Below are positions 35,168 through 44,000 of a DNA stretch of 64,000 nucleotides, piece by piece (the first letter of the stretch is position 1; each line of letters begins with the position of its first letter). Under the pieces are notes generated by a model, which had not been told where the DNA came from, made no database searches, and saw nothing but the letters and a program-made list of their open reading frames with translations. The DNA comes from Rhodoferax mekongensis (GTDB taxonomy: Bacteria; Pseudomonadota; Gammaproteobacteria; Burkholderiales; Burkholderiaceae_C): the NCBI RefSeq assembly GCF_032191775.1, contig NZ_CP132507.1, positions 3,497,001-3,561,000 on the forward strand. The letters are read 5' to 3'. The position numbers were made by a program, and so were the translations under genes.

Positions 35168-35680
35168 TTACTCGACCGTCAGGGATTTGAGTTGCCAAGC
35201 AGAGCGCTCATAGTAAGTCGCGGAGCGCAGTTCTGCTTTGCTGTCAAACGGGTAGACGATAAACAACGGGCCCTTGGTACGAACAGGAATCAATTCCCCG
35301 TTCATCTTGTAGGCAAGGATCACGTCGAACTTGTTGGCATCGTCTGCGGGAATGGTGGTCTGGTAGTCATTGAGTGCTGCGGCTTTCAACGTGGTGCCGC
35401 TGGCCTTGGCTGCGGCAAGCACGTCACGGAGCAGAGGTCCCTGGAAAGCGATGGGCTTTTTGTCCCAGGGAGTCTGGGCACTGAACTTCTGCTGGGGCAG
35501 TTTTTCGATCATGGCCAGATCGAACGCGGCGCCGCCGGGGGAATTCTTCTCCCCAACTTTGCCAGAAATGGTCAGAATGACTTTGCCCTTGGCAGGTTCC
35601 AAGGCCTGCGCAGAGGCGGCACCAGCCACCAACACTGCAGACAAGGACAAGGTGACAAAACGGGATATCAAGGTATGCAT
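35168..35680 (-). CDS. Periplasmic molybdopterin-oxidoreductase-fold protein (copy 2), probable sensor partner
   Basis: A 170-residue protein with a signal peptide (LISRFVTLSLSAVLVAGAASAQA). The mature sequence, from LEPAKGKVILTISGK through TPWDKKPIAFQGPLLRDVL to SATYYERSAWQLKSL, is nearly colinear with the product at 6769-7275. Again the mature part has no cysteine. The ATG at 35680 follows AGGAG by 7 bases. The hybrid kinase gene starts 34 bases downstream. The strong AT-rich region before the gene probably carries its promoter. Confidence 0.8.
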   Translation of the reverse strand: MHTLISRFVTLSLSAVLVAGAASAQALEPAKGKVILTISGKVGEKNSPGGAAFDLAMIEKLPQQKFSAQTPWDKKPIAFQGPLLRDVLAAAKASGTTLKAAALNDYQTTIPADDANKFDVILAYKMNGELIPVRTKGPLFIVYPFDSKAELRSATYYERSAWQLKSLTVE

Positions 35681-35906
35681 GCAATCACTCCTTTTTACGA
35701 AATATATCCAATAATACGATAAATACAACTTAATTGGTATAAATATTTAAAACGCAAAAAAACAACAATTACATAAAGAAGCCAACCATCGCTTCAGCGC
35801 AAGATCGACCCCTACAAGTAAAAACGTTTATTTTTATTTTGCTTGTATTTTTTGATAAATTTGATACATTAGAAAAAAACCAAGTCTGCTTCAAGAGATC
35901 CTGACC
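35681..35906. promoter_or_regulatory. AT-rich divergent promoter region of the signalling island
   Basis: These 226 bases separate the divergent molybdopterin-fold and kinase-like genes and are strikingly AT-rich in an otherwise GC-rich window, with A and T runs around 35700-35780 and 35820-35880. This suits strong promoters and nucleoid-protein binding. No specific operator is clear. Confidence 0.55.
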
Positions 35907-37019
35907 ATGGCAACCAACTTCCATCAACCGTCGGTCAACGCACTTTTTGACGCGATGCCCTTGCCCATGATTACGTTCGGAGTCAACGGTGTGGCGACCT
36001 TTGCCAACCGCGCAGCGCGTCTGCATCCCGGCAAGCCGGTCGAAGCGATGAGCGGGCGCATCGTGATCAAGAACTTGGCCCAGGCCATCACGCTAGGCAG
36101 GGTCAAACTCCCCTATACCGCCGAGGTTGGAGTGGCAGACGGCAAGAAACTCAAAGGGCAGTTCATGGCAGGCCCGTCCGGCCTGGATATCGCTTTCGTG
36201 GCGTTGCCGGAAGAAAAAGACGAAGCGCAGGCTGGCCCGGGCGCGCAGAGCCGCATGGGGCTGCACCAGATCATTGAGCTCTTGCAAGACGAAGTTGGCC
36301 CTCCCATCCGCAAGCTGACAGGCTTGCTGGGATCGCTTCCCGAAAGCGAAGAGGGCAACCGGCTGGAACTGGCCGCAGACGAGCTCAAAGAGCGGCTACG
36401 GCGCCTGGCGGACCTTCTCGCCGTGTTCGGGGAAGAAGCCATGTTAATGGATGACCGCATGGACCTGGGCGCGCTGGTAGAGCAAACGCTGACGGACCTT
36501 AAACCCAAGGCAATGCAAGCCCGCGTTCGGTTTGAAGTAAAGCCCCCGAATGGCACCTTGCCCCCCATTTACGGCAATGCCCGACTGATCAAGCGCGCGT
36601 TGTACGAATGCTTTGACAATGCCCTGACCCACTCACGCCGTGAGGTCAAGGCTGGCGTGGATTGCGCTGTACAGATCAGTTACACCCTGACTGGTGAGCA
36701 TGTACTGATCAGTGTTCGCAACCAGGGCGCCATCGCCCCCGAAGACAAAGGCATTGAAACCCGCGATTTGTTCGCTGCCCGCAGCCCCACGCAAGCCAAC
36801 GGCCGGCTCGGGCTACCCTTGGTGAACCGCATCGTCGGGTTGCATGGAGGCAGCATGCGCATGTCGATTGTGGACGGCGAGGACACCCGGGTCATGATCC
36901 AGTTCCCCACGGGCGCACCCCAGCGCGGACAAGCCAATTTGGATATGGAACAGGCCCAGCGCTACGCCGCAGACCTCGCCCAGTTGATGCAACGTCGCAA
37001 GAAGGAAGACGCAACATGA
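35907..37019 (+). CDS. Histidine kinase-like protein with degenerate catalytic boxes
   Basis: A 370-residue soluble protein with a PAS-like N-terminal domain (ALFDAMPLPMITFGVNGVATFANRAA in part), a two-helix dimerisation region and a HATPase-like domain. The usual HELRTP box is replaced by LQDEVGPPIRKL, with Asp128 where the phospho-acceptor His should be. The ATP site is also changed: N box YECFDNALTH is kept, but the DxGxG loop reads RNQGAIAPE and the lid reads NGRLGLPLVN. It may bind nucleotide poorly or act as a non-catalytic partner. It overlaps the receiver gene by 4 bases, so the two are coupled. Confidence 0.8.
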   Translation: MATNFHQPSVNALFDAMPLPMITFGVNGVATFANRAARLHPGKPVEAMSGRIVIKNLAQAITLGRVKLPYTAEVGVADGKKLKGQFMAGPSGLDIAFVALPEEKDEAQAGPGAQSRMGLHQIIELLQDEVGPPIRKLTGLLGSLPESEEGNRLELAADELKERLRRLADLLAVFGEEAMLMDDRMDLGALVEQTLTDLKPKAMQARVRFEVKPPNGTLPPIYGNARLIKRALYECFDNALTHSRREVKAGVDCAVQISYTLTGEHVLISVRNQGAIAPEDKGIETRDLFAARSPTQANGRLGLPLVNRIVGLHGGSMRMSIVDGEDTRVMIQFPTGAPQRGQANLDMEQAQRYAADLAQLMQRRKKEDAT

Positions 37020-37387
37020 AACGCAAAGCCCTGATCGTGGATGACCAGCCCGATATCCGCAAACTCATCTTGATGACCATGGAGAGCGAGGACTTCGATC
37101 TCTATGAAGCCGACAACGGTGAGACCGCGTGGATCGTGGCCCAGAAGCTGCGCCCCCAGCTCATCCTGCTGGATGTGATGATGCCTGGCGCCTTGGACGG
37201 TTACCAGGTCTGCGAGAAGGTCAAAGCAGACCCCGCACTGGCCGGCAACACCAAGGTCATCCTGCTTACTGCACGGGGCCAGAAAACGGACATTGAGCGT
37301 GGACACGAAGCCGGCTGTGACGCCTACCTGGTCAAACCCTTCAGTCCGATCGAACTGCTCGATACCGTAGACCGCCTGGTCCCATAA
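37016..37387 (+). CDS. Single-domain response regulator
   Basis: A 123-residue CheY-like receiver: LIVDDQPDIRKLI, phospho-acceptor LLDVMMPGALDGY and LVKPFSPIELLD. No output domain. The ATGA overlap with the kinase-like gene and the 17-base gap to the next kinase suggest all three are one unit; the kinase at 37405 is the likely phosphate donor. Confidence 0.93.
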   Translation: MKRKALIVDDQPDIRKLILMTMESEDFDLYEADNGETAWIVAQKLRPQLILLDVMMPGALDGYQVCEKVKADPALAGNTKVILLTARGQKTDIERGHEAGCDAYLVKPFSPIELLDTVDRLVP

Positions 37388-37404
37388 GCAAAGGGCGCTG
37401 CGCC

Positions 37405-39957
37405 ATGAGCCATCCGGATTGGTTGCCAAGGGTCCGCCGTCATCTGACGGCCCCTTACAGCATCAGCACCATCATCATGGGAGCCACCCTGGCTGTCATG
37501 GTGCTGTTGACCGTGGCGTATAACGCCTACACCTACCACCGAATCGCGAACGAGACCCTGCGAGTCGCGCAGACCAATGCCACTTCCGTGGCGCGCATGG
37601 TGGCCGGCAGCAGCTCGGCCGCACTTATTGCCGAGCGCCTCAATGCACTGCAGTCCAATGCGATTGATGCGGTGCAGCTTCCTGGCATCGATCGCATCAG
37701 CATATACAAGCCCGATGGCGTGAACTTGATGGAAGTGACCCGTGCGCATGACGGCGTGCATGTGGACACTGGCAAAAGCCTGGGCAACTCGGTAGTGGCC
37801 GGCGGCTTGCCCACTGGCGGGCTAGACAGTGACCACTTTGTAGCCTGGCAGGAAGTCGACAAAGACAACACGCTGAATAACGTTTGGGTTCGCGTTGATT
37901 ACAGCCTGGAGAATCGCGACGCCGAGTTGCAACGCCTGTGGTTGCAGTCCTTCTGGATGGCGTTGATCCTGATGGGGGTCGTCATGCTGTGCCTGCACCT
38001 CATCATTCGCAAGGCCTTGGCTCCGGTGCGCGAACTTACCGAGTTTGCAGCCCAGATTCCCCTGCGAATGGGTGACGAGGTCCACCTGCCCAAAGCCAGC
38101 GTAGAGGTAAGCCTGCTTCAAGCAGCCATCAACCAGGCAAGCCGTGGCATGGCCTTGCAGGTCAACCGCGTGCAGGCCATCGTGAACACGGCTGCAGAGG
38201 CCATCATCGGGCTGGATGAGTTCGGCCGCGTCAGCACCACCAACCCGGCTGCCTCCAGCATGTTCGGACGTACGGAAGACGAGCTGCTCGGTCAAGTCAT
38301 CGAATGCTGCGTTCCCGGTCTGAATGAGCAAGCCCTGCACGAAATGTTCGGTCAGGGCATGGAACACATCCTCAGTATCAGCCGGGTCACACGCCATGAC
38401 TTCACGGGCACCCGAGCAGATGGAACCTTGTTCCCGGTAGAAATTTGTCTGGGAGAAGTCAAGAACGACAAAACCCTGCGCTACGCCTGTATCGTCCGCG
38501 ACCTGACCGACGAGCGGGCCGCACAAGAAACCTCCGAACTCTACGAACGTGCGCTGGCCAGTAGCCACAACGCCGTGTTCATTACCAATGGCAAGATGGA
38601 ACACCAGCCCATCGTCTATATCAACGATGCGTTCCAGAAGTTTGTGAACCTGCCCCGATGGGACATTCTGGGCGAAAGCCTGGCGCTGCTGCGCGGCAAG
38701 AATGCAGACGACCCGGGTGTGCGCGAACTGATGGAGGCCGTGCGCGAACACCGCAACGCCAATGTCACCATCCACCGCGAGCTGGAAAACGGCGATGTCC
38801 AAATTGCTGAGGTGTCCTTGTCGCCAGTGATGTCAGACAAAGGCACGTTGACGCACTTTGTAGGCATCGTGTCGGACATCACCGCGCGGGTGCGTGCCGA
38901 GGAGGCCATGGCCGAAAGGCGCGCCCAGCTGGACGCCATCTTCAGCCTGAGCCCCGACGGCTTTGTGATGTTTGATGCGCAAGACCAGCTGGTGTTTGCC
39001 AACCCTGCGTTTGAGCGCATGACCGGTCTGGGCAAACATGCATCCACACCTGTAAGCCTCTCGCAGTTTGAACAACAACTGCTCGCCTTGTGCGATGAGA
39101 ACCAGGCCCTCCCAACCATGCGGGGCGACCAACCCGATGCATCCTGGGAAGAAAAGCTGCAACTGGCCCGACCGCAACGCCGCGTGGTGCAAGCGCGGTC
39201 ACGCCGGAACGAAGCTGGACGGCGCGAGACCATTCTTTACTTCCGCGACGTGACGCACGAAGACCAGGTGGACCGCATGAAGAGCGAGTTCCTTACTGCA
39301 GCGGCGCACGAGCTGCGTACGCCCATGGTGAGCATCTTCGGCTTCTCCGAGCTGTTGACGCGCCGCAAGTTCACGCCGGAGCGGCAGACCGACATGCTGC
39401 AGACCATTCACCGCCAATCAGGTTTGCTGGTCAAGATGTTGAACGAACTGCTGGACCTGGCGCGCATTGAGTCCCGCGGCGGTCTCGACATGCAGATTGC
39501 AGCACATCCCCTGAATGAAACAGTGGAAAACTGCATCAAGGGACTGATGCTCAAGGACACTGACCGCCCGGTGCTGTACGACACCCTGCCTCCCCTGCAA
39601 GTCCTGATGGACCCCGAGAAGATGCAACAGGCCTTGACCAACCTGCTGGCCAATGCGTTCAAATATTCCCCGCAAGGCGGGGACGTGACACTCTCTGTAC
39701 GCACGGAAGAGGATGAGGGTGTGCGCTATGCCGTCATTGATGTGCGTGACCAGGGCATAGGCATGACACCGGAGCAACTGGAGCGCGCCTTCGAGCGCTT
39801 CTATCGCGCCGATGCCTCGGGCAATATTCCGGGCACGGGTTTGGGCCTGAGCCTGGTGAAAGAAATCGCTGACTTGCACAAGGGCCGCGCCACGCTGCAA
39901 AGCACCTTCGGCGAAGGCACCACAGCCAGTTTGTGGATCCCCTTGGCTGAGGCTTAA
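37405..39957 (+). CDS. Membrane multi-PAS histidine kinase
   Basis: An 850-residue sensor kinase. Membrane helices at about residues 21-45 and 180-200 flank a periplasmic domain; a short linker leads to three PAS domains (IIGLDEFGRVSTTNPAAS, VFITNGKMEHQPIVYINDAF in part, and SLSPDGFVMFDAQDQLVF). Kinase box AAAHELRTPMVSIFGFSEL has H635; the HATPase shows LLANAFKYSP, DQGIGM and GTGLGLSLVKEI. No receiver is fused, fitting phosphotransfer to the single-domain regulator just upstream. Confidence 0.93.
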   Translation: MSHPDWLPRVRRHLTAPYSISTIIMGATLAVMVLLTVAYNAYTYHRIANETLRVAQTNATSVARMVAGSSSAALIAERLNALQSNAIDAVQLPGIDRISIYKPDGVNLMEVTRAHDGVHVDTGKSLGNSVVAGGLPTGGLDSDHFVAWQEVDKDNTLNNVWVRVDYSLENRDAELQRLWLQSFWMALILMGVVMLCLHLIIRKALAPVRELTEFAAQIPLRMGDEVHLPKASVEVSLLQAAINQASRGMALQVNRVQAIVNTAAEAIIGLDEFGRVSTTNPAASSMFGRTEDELLGQVIECCVPGLNEQALHEMFGQGMEHILSISRVTRHDFTGTRADGTLFPVEICLGEVKNDKTLRYACIVRDLTDERAAQETSELYERALASSHNAVFITNGKMEHQPIVYINDAFQKFVNLPRWDILGESLALLRGKNADDPGVRELMEAVREHRNANVTIHRELENGDVQIAEVSLSPVMSDKGTLTHFVGIVSDITARVRAEEAMAERRAQLDAIFSLSPDGFVMFDAQDQLVFANPAFERMTGLGKHASTPVSLSQFEQQLLALCDENQALPTMRGDQPDASWEEKLQLARPQRRVVQARSRRNEAGRRETILYFRDVTHEDQVDRMKSEFLTAAAHELRTPMVSIFGFSELLTRRKFTPERQTDMLQTIHRQSGLLVKMLNELLDLARIESRGGLDMQIAAHPLNETVENCIKGLMLKDTDRPVLYDTLPPLQVLMDPEKMQQALTNLLANAFKYSPQGGDVTLSVRTEEDEGVRYAVIDVRDQGIGMTPEQLERAFERFYRADASGNIPGTGLGLSLVKEIADLHKGRATLQSTFGEGTTASLWIPLAEA

Positions 39958-40036
39958 GACCCCCTGAGACAAAGCAGCTGAGGTCTGACGGCACTGTCGC
40001 AGCAAGCGCGGCGGCAGCTGATGACTGATACAGCCG

Positions 40037-40648
40037 CTAGCGCAGGGTCATCTGCCGGTTACGGGCCAAGTCTTCTATCGCCGAAAAATCCACCGGCTTC
40101 TGGAACACCACGGTGCCTTCCGGCAGACCTCCCCGGTCTGCCACATCGCCCGCGCTCAGTGCGGTGACGGCCACCACCTGGAGGTTGGCGTATTCGGCGC
40201 CCGCCATCTTGAGCGAGCGCACCATCTCAAAACCGTTCATGCCCGGCATGTTGAGGTCGGTGACTACCATGTCCGGCATCCATTGCCCGATGCGCACCAA
40301 GCCCTGAAAACCATCGTTGGCGGTACTGAGCTCTACGGGGAAGCGCCAGCCCTCCACCATCATGGAAAAGAGTTGCCGCAAGTCTGCGTCGTCTTCCACC
40401 ACCAAGAGGCGCAAAGCCCGCGTGGGCGGCGCAGTCGCGCCGTGCACCACGGGCGCCAGCATGTCCGCCCGCTCGCGGGTCAGCCGTTCCACAGCGCTAC
40501 GGGCAATGCGACGGTGTCCACCGGCTGTACGCCAGGCCGGCAACACGCCGGACTCCACCCACAGCTGCACCGTGCGCACGGCCACACCCAGCACCTCGCC
40601 CACCTCGCGGGTGGTCATGAGTTCATCGTTGCTCGGGATTTTTCGCAT
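40037..40648 (-). CDS. Helix-turn-helix (excisionase/MerR-like) fused to a receiver domain
   Basis: A 203-residue protein in which the DNA-binding domain comes first: LMTTREVGEVLGVAVRTVQLW with GGHRRIARSAVERL is an excisionase/MerR-type winged helix. The second half is a receiver (LLVVEDDADLRQLF, VVTDLNMPGMNGFE, FQKPVDFSAI). Typical response regulators have the reverse order. It follows the kinase gene at 40655 by 6 bases. A relative with the same layout is at 41894-42496. Confidence 0.88.
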   Translation of the reverse strand: MRKIPSNDELMTTREVGEVLGVAVRTVQLWVESGVLPAWRTAGGHRRIARSAVERLTRERADMLAPVVHGATAPPTRALRLLVVEDDADLRQLFSMMVEGWRFPVELSTANDGFQGLVRIGQWMPDMVVTDLNMPGMNGFEMVRSLKMAGAEYANLQVVAVTALSAGDVADRGGLPEGTVVFQKPVDFSAIEDLARNRQMTLR

Positions 40649-40654
40649 GGCCTT

Positions 40655-41794
40655 TTAGTGCATCAAATGGGGGTCGGCTGTCGCCGCGTCATCCGGCAAC
40701 AGCGCTTGCGCAGGGAGCCACAAGGTGACAGTCGTACCGGCACCAGGCACACTGCTGAGCTCGGCTTCACCTTGCTGCAACTGCATGATTTCCTGCACCA
40801 GGCTCAGGCCCAAACCCGTGCCCGGAATATCGCCCAGCGGCTGGGCGCGGTAAAAACGTTCGAATGCACGGCGGCATTGGGCCTCATCCATGCCCATACC
40901 TTCATCCCGCACCTGTACGCCTATCTGTTGCTGCCCTGCCAGGCCCCTCAAGCTTGTGGAGATGGTGACCGTACCCCCTTGAGGGGAGTACTTCACCGCA
41001 TTGGAAAGCACATTGAGCAGGGCTTGGCGGGTCTTCTCCGGATCAGCCAACACGCTCAATGCGCCATGACGCAGGTCGCACACAAGACGGTGCTTGTCGG
41101 CTTTGTAATGCAGCCCGCTCACCGTACTTTCCACCAGCGCTGCCAAGGGGCAACTCACGATGTTCAAGTCTTTGCCCTGACGGGCCTCGATGCGGGACAA
41201 GTCCAACAACTCATTGATCAAATCGATCAGGGACTTGGCCTGCCGGTGGATAGTGCCCAGCAGTTCTTTCTGTTTTTCAGGCCCCAAAGTGCGGACCAGC
41301 ATCAGCTCCGCAAAACCGTAAATGCTGGCCAAGGGGGTGCGCAACTCGTGGGCCGCAGCGGACAAGAAGTCCGACTTCATGCGGTCTATATCGTGGGCTT
41401 GGGTGACGTCGCGCAGGTAGATCGCTGCAACTGAGGGCTCCACGTGCACACGCTTGACAGCCAAGACCTTGCGGCCACCATGGGTCCAGATGCGTGTGCA
41501 CTCCGCAATGAGGCCGGGTGCTGACAAGGCCCACTGCCGCAACTCATCCCGCTCTTTCCCGCAGGCTTGTGGCCACCATATGCCTGCCAGGGAATTGGCG
41601 GGTACACATTCGCCGGCGCTGGACATCGTCAGCACCGCGTGGTCGCAGGCATCCAGCAGGCTCTGCACAAGCCGTACTTGCGCACGCAGAGACTCCACTT
41701 CAGCATGGACCTCGGGCTGCTCACACAGCAGCAGGCCAGCATCTACTGCACCCTGCAAAGGGCTGGAAATGCTATGGGGGCAGACAGGTGTCAT
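40655..41794 (-). CDS. Soluble PAS-type histidine kinase
   Basis: A 379-residue cytoplasmic kinase. The N-terminal part is a PAS-like sensor (SLLDACDHAVLTMSSAGECVP in part), ending in IYLRDVTQAHDIDRM. Kinase box SAAAHELRTPLASIYGFAEL, HATPase N box VLSNAVKYSP, G1 DEGMGM and lid IPGTGLGLSLVQEI are intact. I use the ATG at 41794; a TTG at 41836 would add 14 residues and would be supplied by the repeat element upstream. It lies between two helix-turn-helix receiver genes, its likely targets. Confidence 0.88.
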   Translation of the reverse strand: MTPVCPHSISSPLQGAVDAGLLLCEQPEVHAEVESLRAQVRLVQSLLDACDHAVLTMSSAGECVPANSLAGIWWPQACGKERDELRQWALSAPGLIAECTRIWTHGGRKVLAVKRVHVEPSVAAIYLRDVTQAHDIDRMKSDFLSAAAHELRTPLASIYGFAELMLVRTLGPEKQKELLGTIHRQAKSLIDLINELLDLSRIEARQGKDLNIVSCPLAALVESTVSGLHYKADKHRLVCDLRHGALSVLADPEKTRQALLNVLSNAVKYSPQGGTVTISTSLRGLAGQQQIGVQVRDEGMGMDEAQCRRAFERFYRAQPLGDIPGTGLGLSLVQEIMQLQQGEAELSSVPGAGTTVTLWLPAQALLPDDAATADPHLMH

Positions 41795-41832
41795 GGCAAA
41801 GGTGCCGGTGGGTTGCAGATCAGTAGTTATAG

Positions 41833-41889
41833 TCAAATCAATGCATAGCGCTCGTGGAATATGCGCGAGAAGCTATCAAAATAATAGCA
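41833..41889 (-). repeat. Interspersed 55-bp repeat, copy 6, at a possible start codon
   Basis: On the minus strand: GCTATTATTTTGATAGC, TTCTCGCGCATATTCC, ACGAGCGCTATGC and a final ATTGATTTGACT. The last bases contain the alternative TTG start of the kinase gene. Confidence 0.85.
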
Positions 41890-41893
41890 ATCC

Positions 41894-42496
41894 TCAAACG
41901 CAAAGTGCCTCCTGTTCCAGCAGCTTTACCGTGAGCGCATCGAGATAGCCGCAAAGGCGGTCGGCACTCAATGGTTTCTGGTATCGCACCACGCGCGTAG
42001 GCAGGCGTGCATCGGCGGTGATCTCCTGCTGCGACATGGCAGTCAGTGCAATCACATCAAGGCTATCCAAGCCCGGCTCTTCACCCAAAACCCGTACCAA
42101 AGTAAAGCCATCCATGGGCTCCATCACCAGATCGGTCACGAGCAGGTCAGGCCGCAGGGCGCGAATGTGGTCTAGCGCCTGCTCTGCCTGATTGATGATG
42201 GTGAGCTGCACCGAGTGGCCTATACGGGCCAGCAGTGCCTTGAAAAAAGCAATCTGCACCGGGTCGTCTTCGACCAGCAAGATACGCAGGGGACGATTGC
42301 CAGTTACCCCCGCCAAACCGGCATTGCGCGAGTTCAGCAGTTGATCGACGCTGCTGCGGAAGATGCGCCGGTGGCCACCGGGGGTGATCCAGGCGTCCAG
42401 CTCCCCGTTGATCACCATCTTCTGGACGGAGGTGGTCGACAAGCCCAAGAGCTTGGCCGCCTGCTGGGTCGTCAAAACGTCGCGTTCTACGGTCAT
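41894..42496 (-). CDS. Helix-turn-helix (excisionase-like) fused to a receiver domain, second copy
   Basis: A 200-residue protein with N-terminal excisionase-type domain (LTTQQAAKLLGLSTTSVQKM, then GGHRRIFRSSVDQLL) and C-terminal receiver (RILLVEDDPVQIAFF, LVTDLVMEPMDGFT, YQKPLSADRL). It shares the layout of the protein at 40037-40648. The ATG at 42496 follows GGAG by 9 bases and is preferred to one 11 codons upstream. The AT-rich region before it holds a TTCGAAT motif. Confidence 0.88.
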   Translation of the reverse strand: MTVERDVLTTQQAAKLLGLSTTSVQKMVINGELDAWITPGGHRRIFRSSVDQLLNSRNAGLAGVTGNRPLRILLVEDDPVQIAFFKALLARIGHSVQLTIINQAEQALDHIRALRPDLLVTDLVMEPMDGFTLVRVLGEEPGLDSLDVIALTAMSQQEITADARLPTRVVRYQKPLSADRLCGYLDALTVKLLEQEALCV

Positions 42497-42692
42497 ATCT
42501 AGGTGCTCCAGTTGCAATTTGATCTGCAAAGCATGCCAAACTCAGCACACAAACAAACGAAATTGATATTTCGAATCATTTAATCAATTATGAATGCAAA
42601 AACCAAAATAATCAAATAATTGACTCCAATGGTTTGACAAAAGATGGGGCTTTCAACATGCGCAGCCCATAAACAGCAAAATTACGAAGGGA
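42497..42692 (-). promoter_or_regulatory. AT-rich promoter region with ATATTTCGAAT motif
   Basis: About 196 AT-rich bases lie before the helix-turn-helix receiver gene. ATATTTCGAAT at 42566-42576 recurs exactly at 43140-43150 upstream of the next regulator gene, and TTCGAAT occurs again at 43201. TTCGAA is self-complementary, so a dimeric regulator, perhaps one of the excisionase-like proteins, could bind it. Confidence 0.4.
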
Positions 42693-43100
42693 TCAATACT
42701 CAATGCCGGGTAGTGCCGCAAAAGCGGGATCGGCCTCTTCGATCAATCGAGTGACAACTTCGATAAGTTCAACCGGCTGAAATGGTTTAACTAGATAAGC
42801 TTTGGCACCGGACGCCATGCCAGCTGCGATGTCAGATGTGGCGCCTGCGGCAGTCAACATAACAATTGGGATGGAGCTCAGCTCCGGATCTGAACGCATA
42901 ACGGCTGATGCAGTCAGACCAGAGATGCCCGGCATTCGGACATCCATCAGTACAAGGTCAGGGCGATGTTCACGCACCATTGACAAGCCTTCCTCTCCAT
43001 CCGCGGCCTCCAATACGTGAAAGCCCATATATTCCAGAGTCATCCGGATTAATCGTCGCAGCCCCACCCCGTCCTCAACGGACAAAATTGTCTTTTTCAT
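42693..43100 (-). CDS. Single-domain response regulator
   Basis: A 135-residue CheY-like receiver: TILSVEDGVGLRRLI, phospho-acceptor VLMDVRMPGISGL, LTAAGAT and YLVKPFQPVELIE. The second acidic residue of the usual DD pair is present (ED). It is the most upstream gene of the minus-strand half of the signalling island, with its own AT-rich promoter region. Confidence 0.92.
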   Translation of the reverse strand: MKKTILSVEDGVGLRRLIRMTLEYMGFHVLEAADGEEGLSMVREHRPDLVLMDVRMPGISGLTASAVMRSDPELSSIPIVMLTAAGATSDIAAGMASGAKAYLVKPFQPVELIEVVTRLIEEADPAFAALPGIEY

Positions 43101-43139
43101 TTCATTTATTCAAATCAATGCATTTGAAGACTTTAATAA

Positions 43140-43207
43140 ATATTTCGAATTTTTACACTAGCTGTGATCACTCATTTCGATTGATTTTTTAGATCACCAG
43201 TTCGAAT
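43140..43207. promoter_or_regulatory. TTCGAAT motifs between divergent regulator and YdcF genes
   Basis: ATATTTCGAAT at 43140-43150 lies 40 bases upstream of the regulator gene start, and TTCGAAT at 43201-43207 lies 12 bases before the YdcF gene. The surrounding 118 bases are AT-rich. Confidence 0.35.
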
Positions 43208-43218
43208 CAATAGCTTTT

Positions 43219-43989
43219 ATGTTCATCTTTTCAAAAATCGTGGGCTGGTTCACGCAGCCACTGACCTGGTTGCTGCTGGGCTTGGCGCTGGCGTGGCTTT
43301 TCTCCGCGAAGCGGCCTCTGCTGGCCCGGCGTGCGTTGGGGTTTGGCGGGCTTCTACTGGCGCTGATCGGCTGGCAACCCTTGCCCGAGTTGTTGATACG
43401 GAAGCTGGAATCCCGCTACCCGGAAATTGCGCCGGCAGCCGACTTGTCCGCCTACGCAGGCGTGGTGGTGCTGGGCGGGGGTACGGCGGCCGGGCGCTTG
43501 CAGCAAAGCCACTCGCAACCGTTGATCAATGATGGCGGGGAACGCTTGGCGGTGTCTGCAGCGCTGGCATTACGTCACCCGGCATTGCCCCTGGTCTATA
43601 CCGGTGGTGAAGGCGATCCGGCAGGCGGTGGCCCGAGTGAAGCAGCGCGTGCCCGGCAGTTTTATGAGAGCTTTCGTATTCCTGCCACACAAGTGCGCTA
43701 TGAAGCGGAGTCCCGCAACACCTACGAAAACGCCGTGCTTACCGCCAAGGTCCCCGGAGTGAACCCGCAAGACCGCTGGCTGCTCATGACTTCCGCCTGG
43801 CATATGCCTCGCGCCATGGCCACGTTTGAAAAAGCGGGCTGGAATGTCACTGCGTATCCGGTGGACTACCGCGCCGAAGACGTGACGATCTGGACCCGCT
43901 ATTCCCTGTTAGGCGGTGTCTCTGACTGGCAGCTGGTGCTCAACGAGCTGGTCGGTCTGGCGGCATACCGCCTCACGGGCCGGCTGTAG
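43219..43989 (+). CDS. YdcF/ElyC family membrane protein (DUF218)
   Basis: A 256-residue inner-membrane protein with two N-terminal helices (PLTWLLLGLALAWLF and LGFGGLLLALIGW) and a DUF218 domain: GVVVLGGGTAAGR, LVYTGGEGDPAGG, EAESRNTYENAVLTAKV and LLMTSAWHMPRAMATFEKAG. E. coli ElyC, of the same family, affects envelope peptidoglycan at low temperature; the reaction remains unclear. The gene is monocistronic and converges on the CNNM gene. Confidence 0.9.
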   Translation: MFIFSKIVGWFTQPLTWLLLGLALAWLFSAKRPLLARRALGFGGLLLALIGWQPLPELLIRKLESRYPEIAPAADLSAYAGVVVLGGGTAAGRLQQSHSQPLINDGGERLAVSAALALRHPALPLVYTGGEGDPAGGGPSEAARARQFYESFRIPATQVRYEAESRNTYENAVLTAKVPGVNPQDRWLLMTSAWHMPRAMATFEKAGWNVTAYPVDYRAEDVTIWTRYSLLGGVSDWQLVLNELVGLAAYRLTGRL

Positions 43990-44000
43990 ATCCGCGCGGT

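Noticed and set aside
39958..40036. Hairpin GCGGC...GCCGC between converging kinase and receiver genes as a terminator
   Set aside because: Short stem with a long loop and no T run on either strand; not convincing.
40411..40455. CACGGGCGCCAGC in the linker of a helix-turn-helix receiver gene
   Set aside because: Matches only the 3' part of the repeat; no palindromic start. Likely chance in GC-rich sequence.
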